Positions 18,229 through 27,311 of a DNA stretch of 64,000 bases are shown piece after piece. Source of the DNA: Paenibacillus sp. RC67. GTDB taxonomy: Bacteria; Bacillota; Bacilli; Paenibacillales; NBRC-103111. A program made the translations under genes and the position numbers. The notes below the pieces were generated by a model that had not been told where the DNA came from, did no database searches, and worked only from the letters and a program-made list of their open reading frames with translations. Location of the stretch: the NCBI RefSeq assembly GCF_030020805.1, contig NZ_CP125098.1:2832001-2896000 (forward strand), read 5' to 3'. Numbering within the stretch: the first letter of the stretch is position 1; the number at the start of each line of letters is the position of its first letter.

Positions 18229-18450
18229 ATGATTCAACTTACTCGACTCAATGGCAAGCACATTATCGTTAATGCCATATTGATTGAAAGTATAGAAGAT
18301 ACGCCGGATACGATGATCACTTTAACGACCGGCAAAAAAATAACCGTATTGGAACCTGTTACCGATGTCGTACAACTTGTGACGCAGTATATGCAGTCCA
18401 TAGGGTCGATCGTTGGAACCATCAAGAGTTTGGATTCGGAGGGGTTGTAG
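18229..18450 (+). CDS. swrD: FlbD-family protein, SwrD-like
   Basis: This 73-residue protein has the FlbD family pattern: MIQLTRLNGKHIIVNAILIE, then IEDTPDTMITLTTGKK. In B. subtilis the corresponding gene (ylzI, renamed swrD) increases flagellar motor power and is needed for swarming. It starts at ATG 18229 behind CGGAGGC and ends one base before the fliL start. Confidence 0.88.
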   Translation: MIQLTRLNGKHIIVNAILIESIEDTPDTMITLTTGKKITVLEPVTDVVQLVTQYMQSIGSIVGTIKSLDSEGL

Positions 18451-18927
18451 TTGTTAAAAAGTCGAATTTTCCTGTTGGTCGTTGCCATACTTATAGCTAT
18501 AACCTTAATTTTAACGGCTGCCTTCATTTTGTGGAATTATATGGATAAGGGAAATCAAAACTCGCAAGACCAAGCGATTAGCTCTGCTAATCAAGTGAAA
18601 CCAAGCAAAAAAGTGTCACCAGATGAAACCAAAGAAAACACTGTGATCATGAAAGATATTTTGACAAACCTCGCAGCGAACAATCGATTTATTAAAGCGA
18701 GCTTTGCCTTTGAGATGGAAAATAAGAAGGCCAAGGAAGAGTTCGAGAAGCTGGATTTCAAAATGAAAGCCATCATCGTACAAACGCTAGCCGATATGTC
18801 ACCTGATCAGGTTCAGGGAAGTAAAGGCTTCGACAATCTGACTTCGGTCCTTATGAATAAAATGAATCCACTACTATCCTCCGGAAAAATCAAACAAATT
18901 TGGATCACGGACAATGTGCTCCAGTAA
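18451..18927 (+). CDS. fliL: Flagellar basal body-associated protein FliL
   Basis: FliL is a single-pass membrane protein that supports stator function. The 158-residue product starts at TTG 18451, directly after the flbD stop, behind GGAGGGG. It has one membrane helix (IFLLVVAILIAITLILTAAF, residues ~5-25), a linker and a C-terminal domain with IVMKDILTNLAANNRFIKAS and DPDQVQG-like helices. Similarity in the family is modest; position between flbD and fliM supports the call. Confidence 0.92.
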   Translation: MLKSRIFLLVVAILIAITLILTAAFILWNYMDKGNQNSQDQAISSANQVKPSKKVSPDETKENTVIMKDILTNLAANNRFIKASFAFEMENKKAKEEFEKLDFKMKAIIVQTLADMSPDQVQGSKGFDNLTSVLMNKMNPLLSSGKIKQIWITDNVLQ

Positions 18928-18965
18928 GTAGGAGGCAATAGACACTCGTACAGGAGGTGACGCTT

Positions 18966-19964
18966 ATGGTTGATGTACTTTCACAAAACGAAATTGACGC
19001 CTTATTGGCTGCGTTATCCTCGGGTGAAATGGATGCGGAAGAACTAAAGAAGGAAGAGACTCAGAAAAAGGTTCGTGCTTATGATTTTAAAAGAGCCGTA
19101 CGATTTTCTAAGGATCACATTCGCAGCTTAACAAGAATTCATGAGAACTTTGCCCGTTATTTAACAACCTATTTTTCAGCGCAGCTAAGGACTTTTGTAC
19201 AAATCAATGTCGTGCAGGTGGAGCAGCTGCCCTACGATGAGTTCATTCGGTCCATTCCCAAAATGACCATCCTCAATATTTTTGAGGCCGAGCCATTGGA
19301 AGGAAGAATGGTTCTCGAAGTTCATCCTAACGTTGCATTTGCGATGCTGGATCGTCTCTTAGGCGGGACAGGAACGACACCATCGAAAATTAACGCCCTT
19401 ACGGAAATAGAAACGATTGTCATGGAGCGCATTTTCAGCAGAGCGTTCGAGAGCTTGCAGGAAGCGTGGAAAACGGTCATTGATCTTTCACCTCGTATGG
19501 AAGCATTGGAGACCAATCCACAGTTTATGCAAATAGTTTCACCGAACGAAACGATTGCTTTGATATCGTTAAGCACCAAAATAGGTGACACAACAGGGAT
19601 GATCAATCTTTGTATCCCTCACGTCGTTATCGAGCCAATTATGCCAAGGCTTTCGGTTCATCACTGGTTCGTGTCTCAGAAGAAAACAAGTGCGCCAGAG
19701 GAAGTCCAAGCGCTGCAATCCAGACTTCACAAAGCTAAGCTTCCTATTATCGCGGAACTTGGCGAGTCACAAATTTCCGTTGGAGAATTCCTGAATTTAA
19801 ATGTCGGTGATGTGATTTCATTGCAAAAACCGGTGGATGAATTACTGAAGATTCGTATTGGCGAGAAGCTGAAATTTTACGGAACGCCGGGAACGACTCG
19901 TGGGAAATTAGCATTGCAAATTACCGATATTGTTGATGAAGGAGCTGAGGAAAATGACGAATAG
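18966..19964 (+). CDS. fliM: Flagellar motor switch protein FliM
   Basis: FliM is the C-ring protein that binds CheY-P. The start is ATG 18966 behind AGGAGGTGA; the product is 332 residues, equal to B. subtilis FliM. It opens with the CheY-binding peptide VLSQNEIDALLAALSSGE. The middle CheC-like domain follows (AYDFKRAVRFSKDHIRSL, then RMVLEVHPNVAFAMLDRLLG). The SpoA domain closes it (LPIIAELGESQISVGEFLNL). The end overlaps fliY by 11 bases. Confidence 0.97.
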   Translation: MVDVLSQNEIDALLAALSSGEMDAEELKKEETQKKVRAYDFKRAVRFSKDHIRSLTRIHENFARYLTTYFSAQLRTFVQINVVQVEQLPYDEFIRSIPKMTILNIFEAEPLEGRMVLEVHPNVAFAMLDRLLGGTGTTPSKINALTEIETIVMERIFSRAFESLQEAWKTVIDLSPRMEALETNPQFMQIVSPNETIALISLSTKIGDTTGMINLCIPHVVIEPIMPRLSVHHWFVSQKKTSAPEEVQALQSRLHKAKLPIIAELGESQISVGEFLNLNVGDVISLQKPVDELLKIRIGEKLKFYGTPGTTRGKLALQITDIVDEGAEENDE

Positions 19965-21210
19965 TAAAGATTATTTGTCTCAAGAGGAAATTGACGCATT
20001 GTTAAGACAATCCTCCGGTGATAGTTCAGCAAGCCCGAGCACCGAGGTCGTTGTTGAAGATTATTTATCTTCACTGGAGCAGGACGCGCTTGGCGAGATA
20101 GGAAATATTACTTTCGGCAGCGCAGCGACAGCTTTGTCGACTCTGTTGGGGAAAAAAGTCGATATTACAACACCTCAAGTGTCGATTGTTGCGAAAGAGG
20201 CGTTGATTGATGAATTTCCAAAACCACACGTTGCCGTCCATGTAAACTATGTAGATGGATTTCATGGAATTAACCTTTTAGTTATTAAAACTCGTGACGC
20301 TCAAGTTATTGCCGACCTTATGATGGGCGGAGAAGGCACTGCGCCTGAGGGAGAGCTTACAGAAATTCATATTAGCGCCGTTCAAGAAGCGATGAATCAG
20401 ATGATGGGATCTTCCGCGACATCAATGTCAACAATATTTAACCGTTTCGTGAACATTTCACCTCCAGGTATTGATATACTAAATTTAGCGGAAGAAGGAG
20501 GAACTTCGTCGCTTCCTCCCGAAGATGTATTTATCAAAATCTCCTTCCGTTTGACAATCGGCGACTTAATCGACTCCACGATTATGCAGTTACTTCCGGT
20601 AAATTTCGCGAGGGACATGGTTTCAACATTGATGGGAGGGGGAGACAGCCAAGAAGAATCAGCAGCTGCAGCAGCACCTGCGCCTATTCCTGCTCCACCG
20701 GTAGTGGAACCTGCTCCTGCTCCTCAGCAGCAAGTGGCCCCACCGGCACAGGATCCCTATGCGCAGCCTATGTATCAACAACCGACAATGCAACCGCAGC
20801 AGCCCATGTATCAACAGCCCATGGTACCGCCACAGCAGCCTATGTATCAACAACAGCCAGCTGCATACGGAACGGGACCTAATCGCAATGTGAATGTACA
20901 ACCTGCGCAATTTTCTAACTTTACACCGATGAGTCTATCGCCTGCTGAGGATACAAATCTGAATCTGTTATTGGATATTCCTCTCAAGGTTACTGTTGAG
21001 CTTGGAAGAACCCATAAGGTGATTAAGGACATACTTGAGCTCTCTCAAGGCTCCATTATTGAGTTGGATAAACTAGCTGGTGAGCCTGTCGATATTTTAG
21101 TAAACAATAAGCTTATTGCTAAAGGTGAAGTTGTCGTCATAGATGAAAACTTCGGGGTTCGTGTTACAGACATTGTGAATCAATGGGATCGCATTCAGAA
21201 ATTACAATAA
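19954..21210 (+). CDS. fliY: Flagellar motor switch phosphatase FliY
   Basis: FliY is the Firmicute FliN-like C-ring protein fused to a CheY-P phosphatase domain. The start is ATG 19954 (GGAGCTGAGG upstream), inside the end of fliM. The 418-residue protein has a short CheY-binding N-terminus (YLSQEEIDALLRQSSGD). A CheC-type domain with two Glu/Asn centres follows (ALGEIGNITFGSAATALSTL and VQEAMNQMMGSSATSMSTIF). A Pro/Gln/Ala-rich linker spans about residues 232-325. The C-terminal SpoA/FliN domain reads LLLDIPLKVTVELGRTHKVI. The linker has a 12-residue tandem repeat and makes it longer than B. subtilis FliY (about 378). Confidence 0.96.
   Translation: MTNSKDYLSQEEIDALLRQSSGDSSASPSTEVVVEDYLSSLEQDALGEIGNITFGSAATALSTLLGKKVDITTPQVSIVAKEALIDEFPKPHVAVHVNYVDGFHGINLLVIKTRDAQVIADLMMGGEGTAPEGELTEIHISAVQEAMNQMMGSSATSMSTIFNRFVNISPPGIDILNLAEEGGTSSLPPEDVFIKISFRLTIGDLIDSTIMQLLPVNFARDMVSTLMGGGDSQEESAAAAAPAPIPAPPVVEPAPAPQQQVAPPAQDPYAQPMYQQPTMQPQQPMYQQPMVPPQQPMYQQQPAAYGTGPNRNVNVQPAQFSNFTPMSLSPAEDTNLNLLLDIPLKVTVELGRTHKVIKDILELSQGSIIELDKLAGEPVDILVNNKLIAKGEVVVIDENFGVRVTDIVNQWDRIQKLQ
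20767..20856 (+). repeat. 12-residue tandem repeat in the FliY linker
   Basis: Pro-Met-Tyr-Gln-Gln occurs at 20767, 20803 and 20839, exactly 36 bases apart, within units of the form PMYQQPxxxPQQ. The repeat is coding and in frame, and extends the disordered linker between the phosphatase and FliN-like domains. Confidence 0.85.
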
Positions 21211-21239
21211 CAAACATACACTAGGAGGACTGTTCACCC

Positions 21240-21602
21240 ATGGCAAACCGAATTTTGATTGTAGACGATGCAGCTTTTATGAGAATGATGATCCGAGACA
21301 TTTTATCCAAGAATGGATACGAGGTTGTAGGAGAAGCTAACGATGGTGCACAAGCCATTGAGAAGTTTAAAGAATTGCGTCCTGACTTAATTACAATGGA
21401 TATCACAATGCCTGAAATGGACGGTATTGCAGCATTGAAGGAAATTAAAAAAATTGATGCTAATGCAAAAGTCATCATGTGTTCCGCTATGGGCCAGCAG
21501 GCGATGGTTATTGATGCCATTCAAGCAGGAGCAAAAGATTTTATCGTAAAACCTTTCCAAGCGGACCGCGTTATAGAAGCAATTAAAAAGACGCTGGGAT
21601 AA
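21240..21602 (+). CDS. cheY: Chemotaxis response regulator CheY
   Basis: CheY carries the phosphoryl signal from CheA to the flagellar switch. The 120-residue receiver domain has the acidic pair VDDAAF near residue 9, the phosphorylated Asp in ITMDITMPEMDG (about Asp54), the conserved Ser/Thr region VIMCSAMGQQ, and the lysine in FIVKPFQ. It lacks an output domain. It starts at ATG 21240 behind AGGAGG and lies between fliY and fliO as in B. subtilis. Confidence 0.97.
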   Translation: MANRILIVDDAAFMRMMIRDILSKNGYEVVGEANDGAQAIEKFKELRPDLITMDITMPEMDGIAALKEIKKIDANAKVIMCSAMGQQAMVIDAIQAGAKDFIVKPFQADRVIEAIKKTLG

Positions 21603-21648
21603 TGATACATAGGGGAGAGTCTTACATAAGCCGAAAGGAATGTGAAAC

Positions 21649-22290
21649 TTGAACAGACTCTTAACCAGATTCACATCGTTCTTTATTATGGGGATGATTC
21701 AATTAGCCGGTTTCTCGATCGTTTGTTACGGGGAACCCGGCACTCCATCAGATCATTCGTCTAAAGACGCGCCTGATTTTGCATATCCCGGAGCGGATAC
21801 AGCTGGCACGCTGTGGATGGTCGTTAAAGTTGTTTTCTTCCTTATTGTTATTATCGGAATCTTTTTAGTAATTGTTAAGTTTCTTTCTCAAAAAAATAAA
21901 TCTTTGTTCGGGCGGTCCCTCCGTACGCTTGGAGGAGTACCGCTAGGACAAAACAAATCGATTCAAGTCGTAGAAATCGGACGTTCACTCTATATTGTCG
22001 GTGTCGGGGATAATGTCCAGCTCATCGAAAAGATTGATGACGAGGAAGAAGCTACCTACATAACGAACATGCTGACGAATAACTCCATTGGAACTCCTAA
22101 TTTTGAATCCTTGAGCGGTTGGTGGAATAAGCTGAGGAACAAGCAGGAGCAGCCTGAGGATGAAGATATTACGGCTTCTTTCCAGCAAGTGTTCCACGAT
22201 AAGATGCAGCATCTGTCCGATCGCAAAAAGAGGGTCGATGAACTGCTGATGGATGATAATAACAAAGATCGGTTGAATGATAAACCATGA
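21649..22290 (+). CDS. fliO: Flagellar biosynthetic protein FliO (B. subtilis FliZ)
   Basis: FliO assists assembly of the FliP export-gate ring. The 213-residue product starts at TTG 21649 with AAGGAA 8 bases upstream. An N-terminal hydrophobic segment may be a signal peptide, and a second membrane helix (VVKVVFFLIVIIGIFLVIVK) lies at about residues 57-76. The FliO core follows: LGGVPLGQNKSIQVVEIGRS and YIVGVGDNVQLIEKI. The tail is charged. Its stop overlaps the fliP start by 4 bases. Confidence 0.92.
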   Translation: MNRLLTRFTSFFIMGMIQLAGFSIVCYGEPGTPSDHSSKDAPDFAYPGADTAGTLWMVVKVVFFLIVIIGIFLVIVKFLSQKNKSLFGRSLRTLGGVPLGQNKSIQVVEIGRSLYIVGVGDNVQLIEKIDDEEEATYITNMLTNNSIGTPNFESLSGWWNKLRNKQEQPEDEDITASFQQVFHDKMQHLSDRKKRVDELLMDDNNKDRLNDKP

Positions 22291-23048
22291 AATTAAAGGC
22301 ATTGGCATTTACTATCATGTCCTTGTTAGCAATTAGCATTTTGTGCACCACCCAAGCTTATGCGGCTGATCCGATTCCAGGAATCAACATTGATATTGGC
22401 GGCTCCAACAGCACCACGGGAGCTTCCAATACCATCAATATCATTTTGTTGCTGACCGTACTGAGTATAGCACCAGCTATTCTCATTCTCATGACAAGTT
22501 TCACAAGAATTATTATTGTTCTTGGATTCGTTCGTACATCATTGGGAACGCAGCAAATGCCTCCTAACCAGGTATTGGTAGGCTTGGCTTTATTCTTAAC
22601 TTTTTTCATCATGGCACCAACTTTGGGTGACGTGAATCAAAATGCTTTACAGCCATACATAAAGGGAGAAATTTCGCAAACCGCTGCATTGGACAAAGCT
22701 TCGGTCTCGATGAAAAAGTTTATGTTTCAATATACGAGACAAAAGGATCTGAAGCTATTTCTGGATTATTCCAAAGCGGCACCGCCTAGCGGGGTAGAGG
22801 ATACTCCATTGACAGCATTGGTTCCTGCTTATGCCATCAGCGAGCTGAAGACGGCGTTCCAGATGGGCTTTATGATCTTCATTCCATTCCTGGTTATCGA
22901 TATGGTCGTTGCCAGTACATTAATGGCCATGGGGATGATGATGCTGCCACCGGTCATGATCTCGCTGCCCTTTAAAATTTTACTCTTCATATTGGTTGAT
23001 GGCTGGTATCTTGTTGTGAGATCCTTGCTGCTTAGCTACAATACATGA
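22287..23048 (+). CDS. fliP: Flagellar export gate protein FliP
   Basis: FliP is a core pore subunit of the flagellar type III export gate. The 253-residue product has a cleavable signal peptide (MKLKALAFTIMSLLAISILC, then TTQAYA). Four membrane segments follow, with the family tracts SFTRIIIVLGFVRTSLGTQQ, PPNQVLVGLALFLTFF and MVVASTLMAMGMMMLPP. The ATG overlaps the fliO stop (ATGA), indicating translational coupling. Confidence 0.97.
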   Translation: MKLKALAFTIMSLLAISILCTTQAYAADPIPGINIDIGGSNSTTGASNTINIILLLTVLSIAPAILILMTSFTRIIIVLGFVRTSLGTQQMPPNQVLVGLALFLTFFIMAPTLGDVNQNALQPYIKGEISQTAALDKASVSMKKFMFQYTRQKDLKLFLDYSKAAPPSGVEDTPLTALVPAYAISELKTAFQMGFMIFIPFLVIDMVVASTLMAMGMMMLPPVMISLPFKILLFILVDGWYLVVRSLLLSYNT

Positions 23049-23082
23049 TCACTACATTTGGCCGTGCAGGAGGAGAATAATC

Positions 23083-23352
23083 GTGAGTTCCGAGTTTGTC
23101 ATTCGATTGGCCGGTGAGGCTGTCTATACGGTCTTGAAAGCCAGCGCCCCCATGCTATTAATCGGTTTAGTTGTAGGTTTGATCATTAGTATTTTTCAAG
23201 CAACCACTCAAATTCAAGAGCAGACGCTGGCTTTCGTTCCTAAGATCGTTGCTGTGTTGGTATCGTTCTTGATTTTTGGGCCTTGGATTCTTACAACGCT
23301 GGTTGATTTTACTTATAACCTGTTGAGTAACTTATATAAATTTATCGGCTAG
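23083..23352 (+). CDS. fliQ: Flagellar export gate protein FliQ
   Basis: FliQ is a small two-helix membrane subunit of the export gate. The 89-residue product starts at GTG 23083 behind AGGAGGAG. The first hydrophobic segment includes LKASAPMLLIGLVVGLIISI, then FQATTQIQEQTL, the family signature, and the second helix follows (FVPKIVAVLVSFLIFGPW). Length and order (P-Q-R) match the family. Confidence 0.97.
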   Translation: MSSEFVIRLAGEAVYTVLKASAPMLLIGLVVGLIISIFQATTQIQEQTLAFVPKIVAVLVSFLIFGPWILTTLVDFTYNLLSNLYKFIG

Positions 23353-23363
23353 GCTGTGAGTAA

Positions 23364-24143
23364 ATGGAATGGGTGACACTATATTTACCAGGTTTTATGC
23401 TGTTTTTTTGTCGTATTGCCTCGTTTTTTGTCGTGGTTCCTATATTTTCGGCCAGGAACGTACCACAGCATTTTAAAATCGGGATTGCATTTTTTGTAAC
23501 TTTGATGGCTTTTACTTTGTTTGGGATGAACAATCCGGCAACTTTCGATTCGTTGTACATGCTATCGGTCATAAGAGAAATATTAGTCGGTCTTTTGCTA
23601 GGGTTTATCGCCTATATGTTCTTTCAGATCGTACTTATTGCAGGAGCATTTATCGATATCCAGATGGGGTTCGGTATTGCTAACGTCATTGATCCGATGA
23701 CTGGGGCTCAGAGCCCGGTTATGGGAAACTTGAAGTACATGATAGCAATTCTGTTGTTTTTGTCCTTTAATGGTCATCATTTGTTACTAAAAGCCATTAT
23801 GGAAAGCTATGATTGGATTCCGTTATCCAATTCGCTGTTCACCAAAATGTACAGTGGAGACATCGCTGAGTTCATGATCAGAACGTTTACAAGCGTGTTC
23901 AGAATCAGCTTTCAAATGGCAGCACCGTTAGTCGTAGCTTTTTTCCTTACGGATGTGGGGCTTGGCTTTCTTGCTAGAGTAGCACCTCAGTTCAATATTT
24001 TTGTAGTGGGTATGCCACTGAAAATCATCATTGGTTTTATCTTGTTCACCTTGCTGTTCTCTGGCTACCGTTACGTTTATACGGACATGTTTACGTCGAT
24101 GCTGGACTCCATGCAAAAATTTATTGGCTTGCTAACAGGATAA
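23364..24143 (+). CDS. fliR: Flagellar export gate protein FliR
   Basis: FliR is the large membrane subunit that closes the export gate. The 259-residue product is strongly hydrophobic with about six membrane segments. Diagnostic tracts are FMLFFCRIASFFVVVPIFSA, VREILVGLLLGFIAYM-like and GAFIDIQMGFGIANVIDP. The ATG at 23364 has only a weak ribosome site (GTGAGTAA), but it follows fliQ by 11 bases, so coupling is likely. Confidence 0.96.
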   Translation: MEWVTLYLPGFMLFFCRIASFFVVVPIFSARNVPQHFKIGIAFFVTLMAFTLFGMNNPATFDSLYMLSVIREILVGLLLGFIAYMFFQIVLIAGAFIDIQMGFGIANVIDPMTGAQSPVMGNLKYMIAILLFLSFNGHHLLLKAIMESYDWIPLSNSLFTKMYSGDIAEFMIRTFTSVFRISFQMAAPLVVAFFLTDVGLGFLARVAPQFNIFVVGMPLKIIIGFILFTLLFSGYRYVYTDMFTSMLDSMQKFIGLLTG

Positions 24144-24162
24144 TCGGGAGGACTGGAACGAC

Positions 24163-25254
24163 TTGGAAACCTTTCGTTTGAAGCTGGATTTACAATTGTT
24201 TTCCCAAGAAAAAACGGAACCGGCCACCCCGAAAAAGCGGCAGGAATCCAAGCAAAAAGGGCAAGTTGCCAAAAGCATGGAATTGCCTGCTGCATTTATC
24301 TTGTTCTTTGCCTTTCTTTCGTTCTACATCTTTGGCGGTTATATGAAAGATCAGCTCGTTCATGTATTTCGTTCCATCTTCTATGATTACTTGACATGGG
24401 ATATTACGATGGAGAACATTTGGGTGCTTTTCAGGCAATTGTTCATGCAGAGTATGTTGATTATAACCCCCATATTGTTGGTCACAGTAGTGACTGCGAT
24501 TTTCAGTAACTACTTGCAGATCGGTTTTATTTTGACAGGCGATCCTTTAATGATGAAATTTAACAAAATCAATCCTATAGAGGGTGCTAAAAAATTATTT
24601 GCACTTCGAGCTTTGGTTGACTTCATTAAATCGATTTTGAAGATGTCGATTATCGGTTACATCGTATATTCAACGCTTTGGGCGGAGAAGAGCCAACTGA
24701 TGGATCTGGCAAGATTGCCATTAGAAAATGTTGTCCTATTTACTTCTTCCGTCACTTTGAAATTAGGAATTAAGATCGGGCTTGTACTCGTCGTTCTGGC
24801 ACTCCTCGATTACATGTACCAGAAGTATGAATTTGAAAAAAGCATTCGCATGTCCAAGCAAGACATCAAGGATGAATACAAAAAAACGGAGGGTGACCCT
24901 CTAATTAAAGGGAAGATTCGTGAAAAGCAAAGAAGAATGGCTTTGCAGCGCATGATGCAAGACGTGCCCAAGGCGGACGTAATTATTACTAACCCGACTC
25001 ACTTTGCAGTTGCACTGCGCTATGATGCCAAAAACATGCAAGCACCTACTGTCATAGCGAAAGGAACGGATTACATCGCTTTGAAAATAAGGCAAGTTGC
25101 AAAGGAACACCAGATTATTACGATGGAAAATAAGCCTTTGGCCCGGGCGCTGTATGCTCAGGTAGAAATCGGAGAAAGCATTCCAGCGGATCTATTCCAG
25201 GCTGTGGCCGAAGTTTTAGCATATGTGTATAAGGTTAAAGGCAAGGCAAACTAA
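24163..25254 (+). CDS. flhB: Flagellar export switch protein FlhB
   Basis: FlhB controls export substrate specificity by autocleavage. The 363-residue product starts at TTG 24163 behind GGGAGGA. The N-terminus has EKTEPATPKKRQESKQKGQV. Four membrane helices follow up to about residue 215, then the linker (SKQDIKDEYKKTEGDP) and the cytoplasmic domain with the autocleavage site Asn-Pro-Thr-His in VIITNPTHFAVALRYD. The stop overlaps the region upstream of flhA. Confidence 0.97.
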   Translation: METFRLKLDLQLFSQEKTEPATPKKRQESKQKGQVAKSMELPAAFILFFAFLSFYIFGGYMKDQLVHVFRSIFYDYLTWDITMENIWVLFRQLFMQSMLIITPILLVTVVTAIFSNYLQIGFILTGDPLMMKFNKINPIEGAKKLFALRALVDFIKSILKMSIIGYIVYSTLWAEKSQLMDLARLPLENVVLFTSSVTLKLGIKIGLVLVVLALLDYMYQKYEFEKSIRMSKQDIKDEYKKTEGDPLIKGKIREKQRRMALQRMMQDVPKADVIITNPTHFAVALRYDAKNMQAPTVIAKGTDYIALKIRQVAKEHQIITMENKPLARALYAQVEIGESIPADLFQAVAEVLAYVYKVKGKAN

Positions 25255-25277
25255 TGGAGGAAAGGAGGACATCTGCA

Positions 25278-27311
25278 ATGAAAATGAAAGACCTAGTTGT
25301 GTTGATTGGCATCATCGGTATCATACTTATGATGGTTGTACCTGTACCCATATGGTTGTTAGATGTCCTGCTGATCATTAACATTTCGATAGCGCTGATG
25401 ATTATCCTGGTAGGAATGAATACTCAGGATGCGCTGCAGTTTTCCATATTTCCCTCTTTATTGCTCATTACCACACTATTCCGATTGGCGCTTAACGTCT
25501 CGACAACCCGCAATATTCTTGCGAACGCTGAGGCCGGTAATGTGGTCAAAACCTTTGGTTCTTTCGTTGCCCAAGGGAACATAGTTGTAGGCTTCGTCGT
25601 ATTTATTATCCTTGTGCTCGTCCAGTTTATTGTCATTACCAAAGGTTCTGAGCGCGTTGCCGAGGTAGCTGCTCGATTTACATTGGACGCTATGCCCGGT
25701 AAGCAAATGAGTATCGATGCTGATTTGAATGCAGGACTGATTAACGAACAACAAGCAAAAGAACGTCGTGAGAAAATATCACGAGAAGCGGATTTTTACG
25801 GGGCGATGGACGGTGCCAGTAAATTTGTGAAAGGTGATGCCATCGCAGGGATCATCATTCTAATCATTAACATTTTGGGTGGTCTCATTATTGGGATGAC
25901 TATGAAAGGGATGGACATTAAAGAAGCTGGGTCCATTTACTCGATCTTAACAATCGGTGATGGATTGGTCAGCCAAATTCCCGCATTGTTAATTTCTACC
26001 GCGGCAGGCTTGATTGTAACTCGCGCATCCTCCGAGGGGAACCTTGCTCACGATTTGACCTCTCAAATTTTATCGTATCCTAAGCTGCTGTATATTGTTG
26101 CAGGAACCATTACTTTATTAGGTATTTTTACACCGATTCACTTGTGGACAACCTTGCCAATTGCAGCTCTTCTAGCCTATGCAGCAATGAAAATGCAGCG
26201 CAATCTGGTGCTTAAACAAGCACAAGAGGACCAGATGGAGGAGGAGCAGCAGATCGAAGAAGTACGCAGTCCCGAAAGTGTTATTAGCTTACTCCAGGTT
26301 GATCCTATTGAATTTGAATTCGGTTATGGCTTAATTCCATTAGCAGATACACAACAAGGTGGGGACCTTCTTGACCGCATCATCCTGATCCGTCGGCAGT
26401 GTGCTCTTGAATTGGGGCTAGTCGTTCCGGTCATTCGTATTCGCGATAACATTCAATTAAAACCAAACGAATATGTAATTAAAATTAAAGGGAATACGGT
26501 TGCTCGAGGCGAGCTGCTATTGAATCATTATTTAGCAATGAGTCCAGGCTTTGATGATGATTCCATAACAGGTATCGATACGTTGGAGCCTGCCTTTGGA
26601 TTGCCGGCATTGTGGATTGATGAAGCCATGAAGGAACGTGCAGAACTATCTGGCTATACGGTGGTTGATCCGCCTTCTGTCGTCGCAACTCATTTGACGG
26701 AAGTGATTAAGAAACATGCTCACGAGCTGTTAGGGCGCCAAGAGACGAAGTCGCTTATCGAAAATGTCAGAGAGAGTTATTCAGCTCTTGTGGATGACTT
26801 GATTCCAAACGTATTATCAATAGGCGATGTTCAAAAGGTGCTGGTCAAGCTGCTTCGTGAAAAAATTTCAATTCGTGATCTGGTCACTATATTGGAAACG
26901 TTGGCCGATTACGGTACATACACTAAAGATCCGGAAATATTAACGGAATACGTTAGACAATCCTTGTCAAGACAAATCACGCAGCAATTTGCAACAGGCA
27001 GCGATTCGTTGAAGGTAATTACCGTAGGCCCTTCGTTGGAGAAGAAAATTGCCGAGTCGGTACAGCAATCAGACCAAGGAAGCTACTTAGCGCTAGATCC
27101 TTCATCTACTCAAATGATTTACCAACGGATAACGGATCAAGTTACAAGACTTATTCAATCAGGTCAGCAGCCTATCGTCCTCACATCACCAACCATTCGG
27201 ATGTATTTGAGACAGCTGCTTGAAAGAACGATGCAAGACATTCCGGTCCTGTCATACAGTGAACTCGAGCCCAACGTCGAAATTCAAAGCATGGGGGTCG
27301 TTAATCTATGA
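25278..27311 (+). CDS. flhA: Flagellar export protein FlhA
   Basis: FlhA is the large export gate protein with a cytoplasmic substrate-docking ring. The start is ATG 25278, behind AAAGGAGG; the ATG at 25254 overlaps flhB and has no ribosome site. The 677-residue product, equal in length to B. subtilis FlhA, has about eight membrane helices in its first 310 residues. The FHIPEP signature region is RLALNVSTTRNILANAEAG, and MPGKQMSIDADLNAGLINE is the conserved cytoplasmic loop. The C-terminal domain follows from about residue 330. flhF starts 4 bases before its end. Confidence 0.97.
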   Translation: MKMKDLVVLIGIIGIILMMVVPVPIWLLDVLLIINISIALMIILVGMNTQDALQFSIFPSLLLITTLFRLALNVSTTRNILANAEAGNVVKTFGSFVAQGNIVVGFVVFIILVLVQFIVITKGSERVAEVAARFTLDAMPGKQMSIDADLNAGLINEQQAKERREKISREADFYGAMDGASKFVKGDAIAGIIILIINILGGLIIGMTMKGMDIKEAGSIYSILTIGDGLVSQIPALLISTAAGLIVTRASSEGNLAHDLTSQILSYPKLLYIVAGTITLLGIFTPIHLWTTLPIAALLAYAAMKMQRNLVLKQAQEDQMEEEQQIEEVRSPESVISLLQVDPIEFEFGYGLIPLADTQQGGDLLDRIILIRRQCALELGLVVPVIRIRDNIQLKPNEYVIKIKGNTVARGELLLNHYLAMSPGFDDDSITGIDTLEPAFGLPALWIDEAMKERAELSGYTVVDPPSVVATHLTEVIKKHAHELLGRQETKSLIENVRESYSALVDDLIPNVLSIGDVQKVLVKLLREKISIRDLVTILETLADYGTYTKDPEILTEYVRQSLSRQITQQFATGSDSLKVITVGPSLEKKIAESVQQSDQGSYLALDPSSTQMIYQRITDQVTRLIQSGQQPIVLTSPTIRMYLRQLLERTMQDIPVLSYSELEPNVEIQSMGVVNL

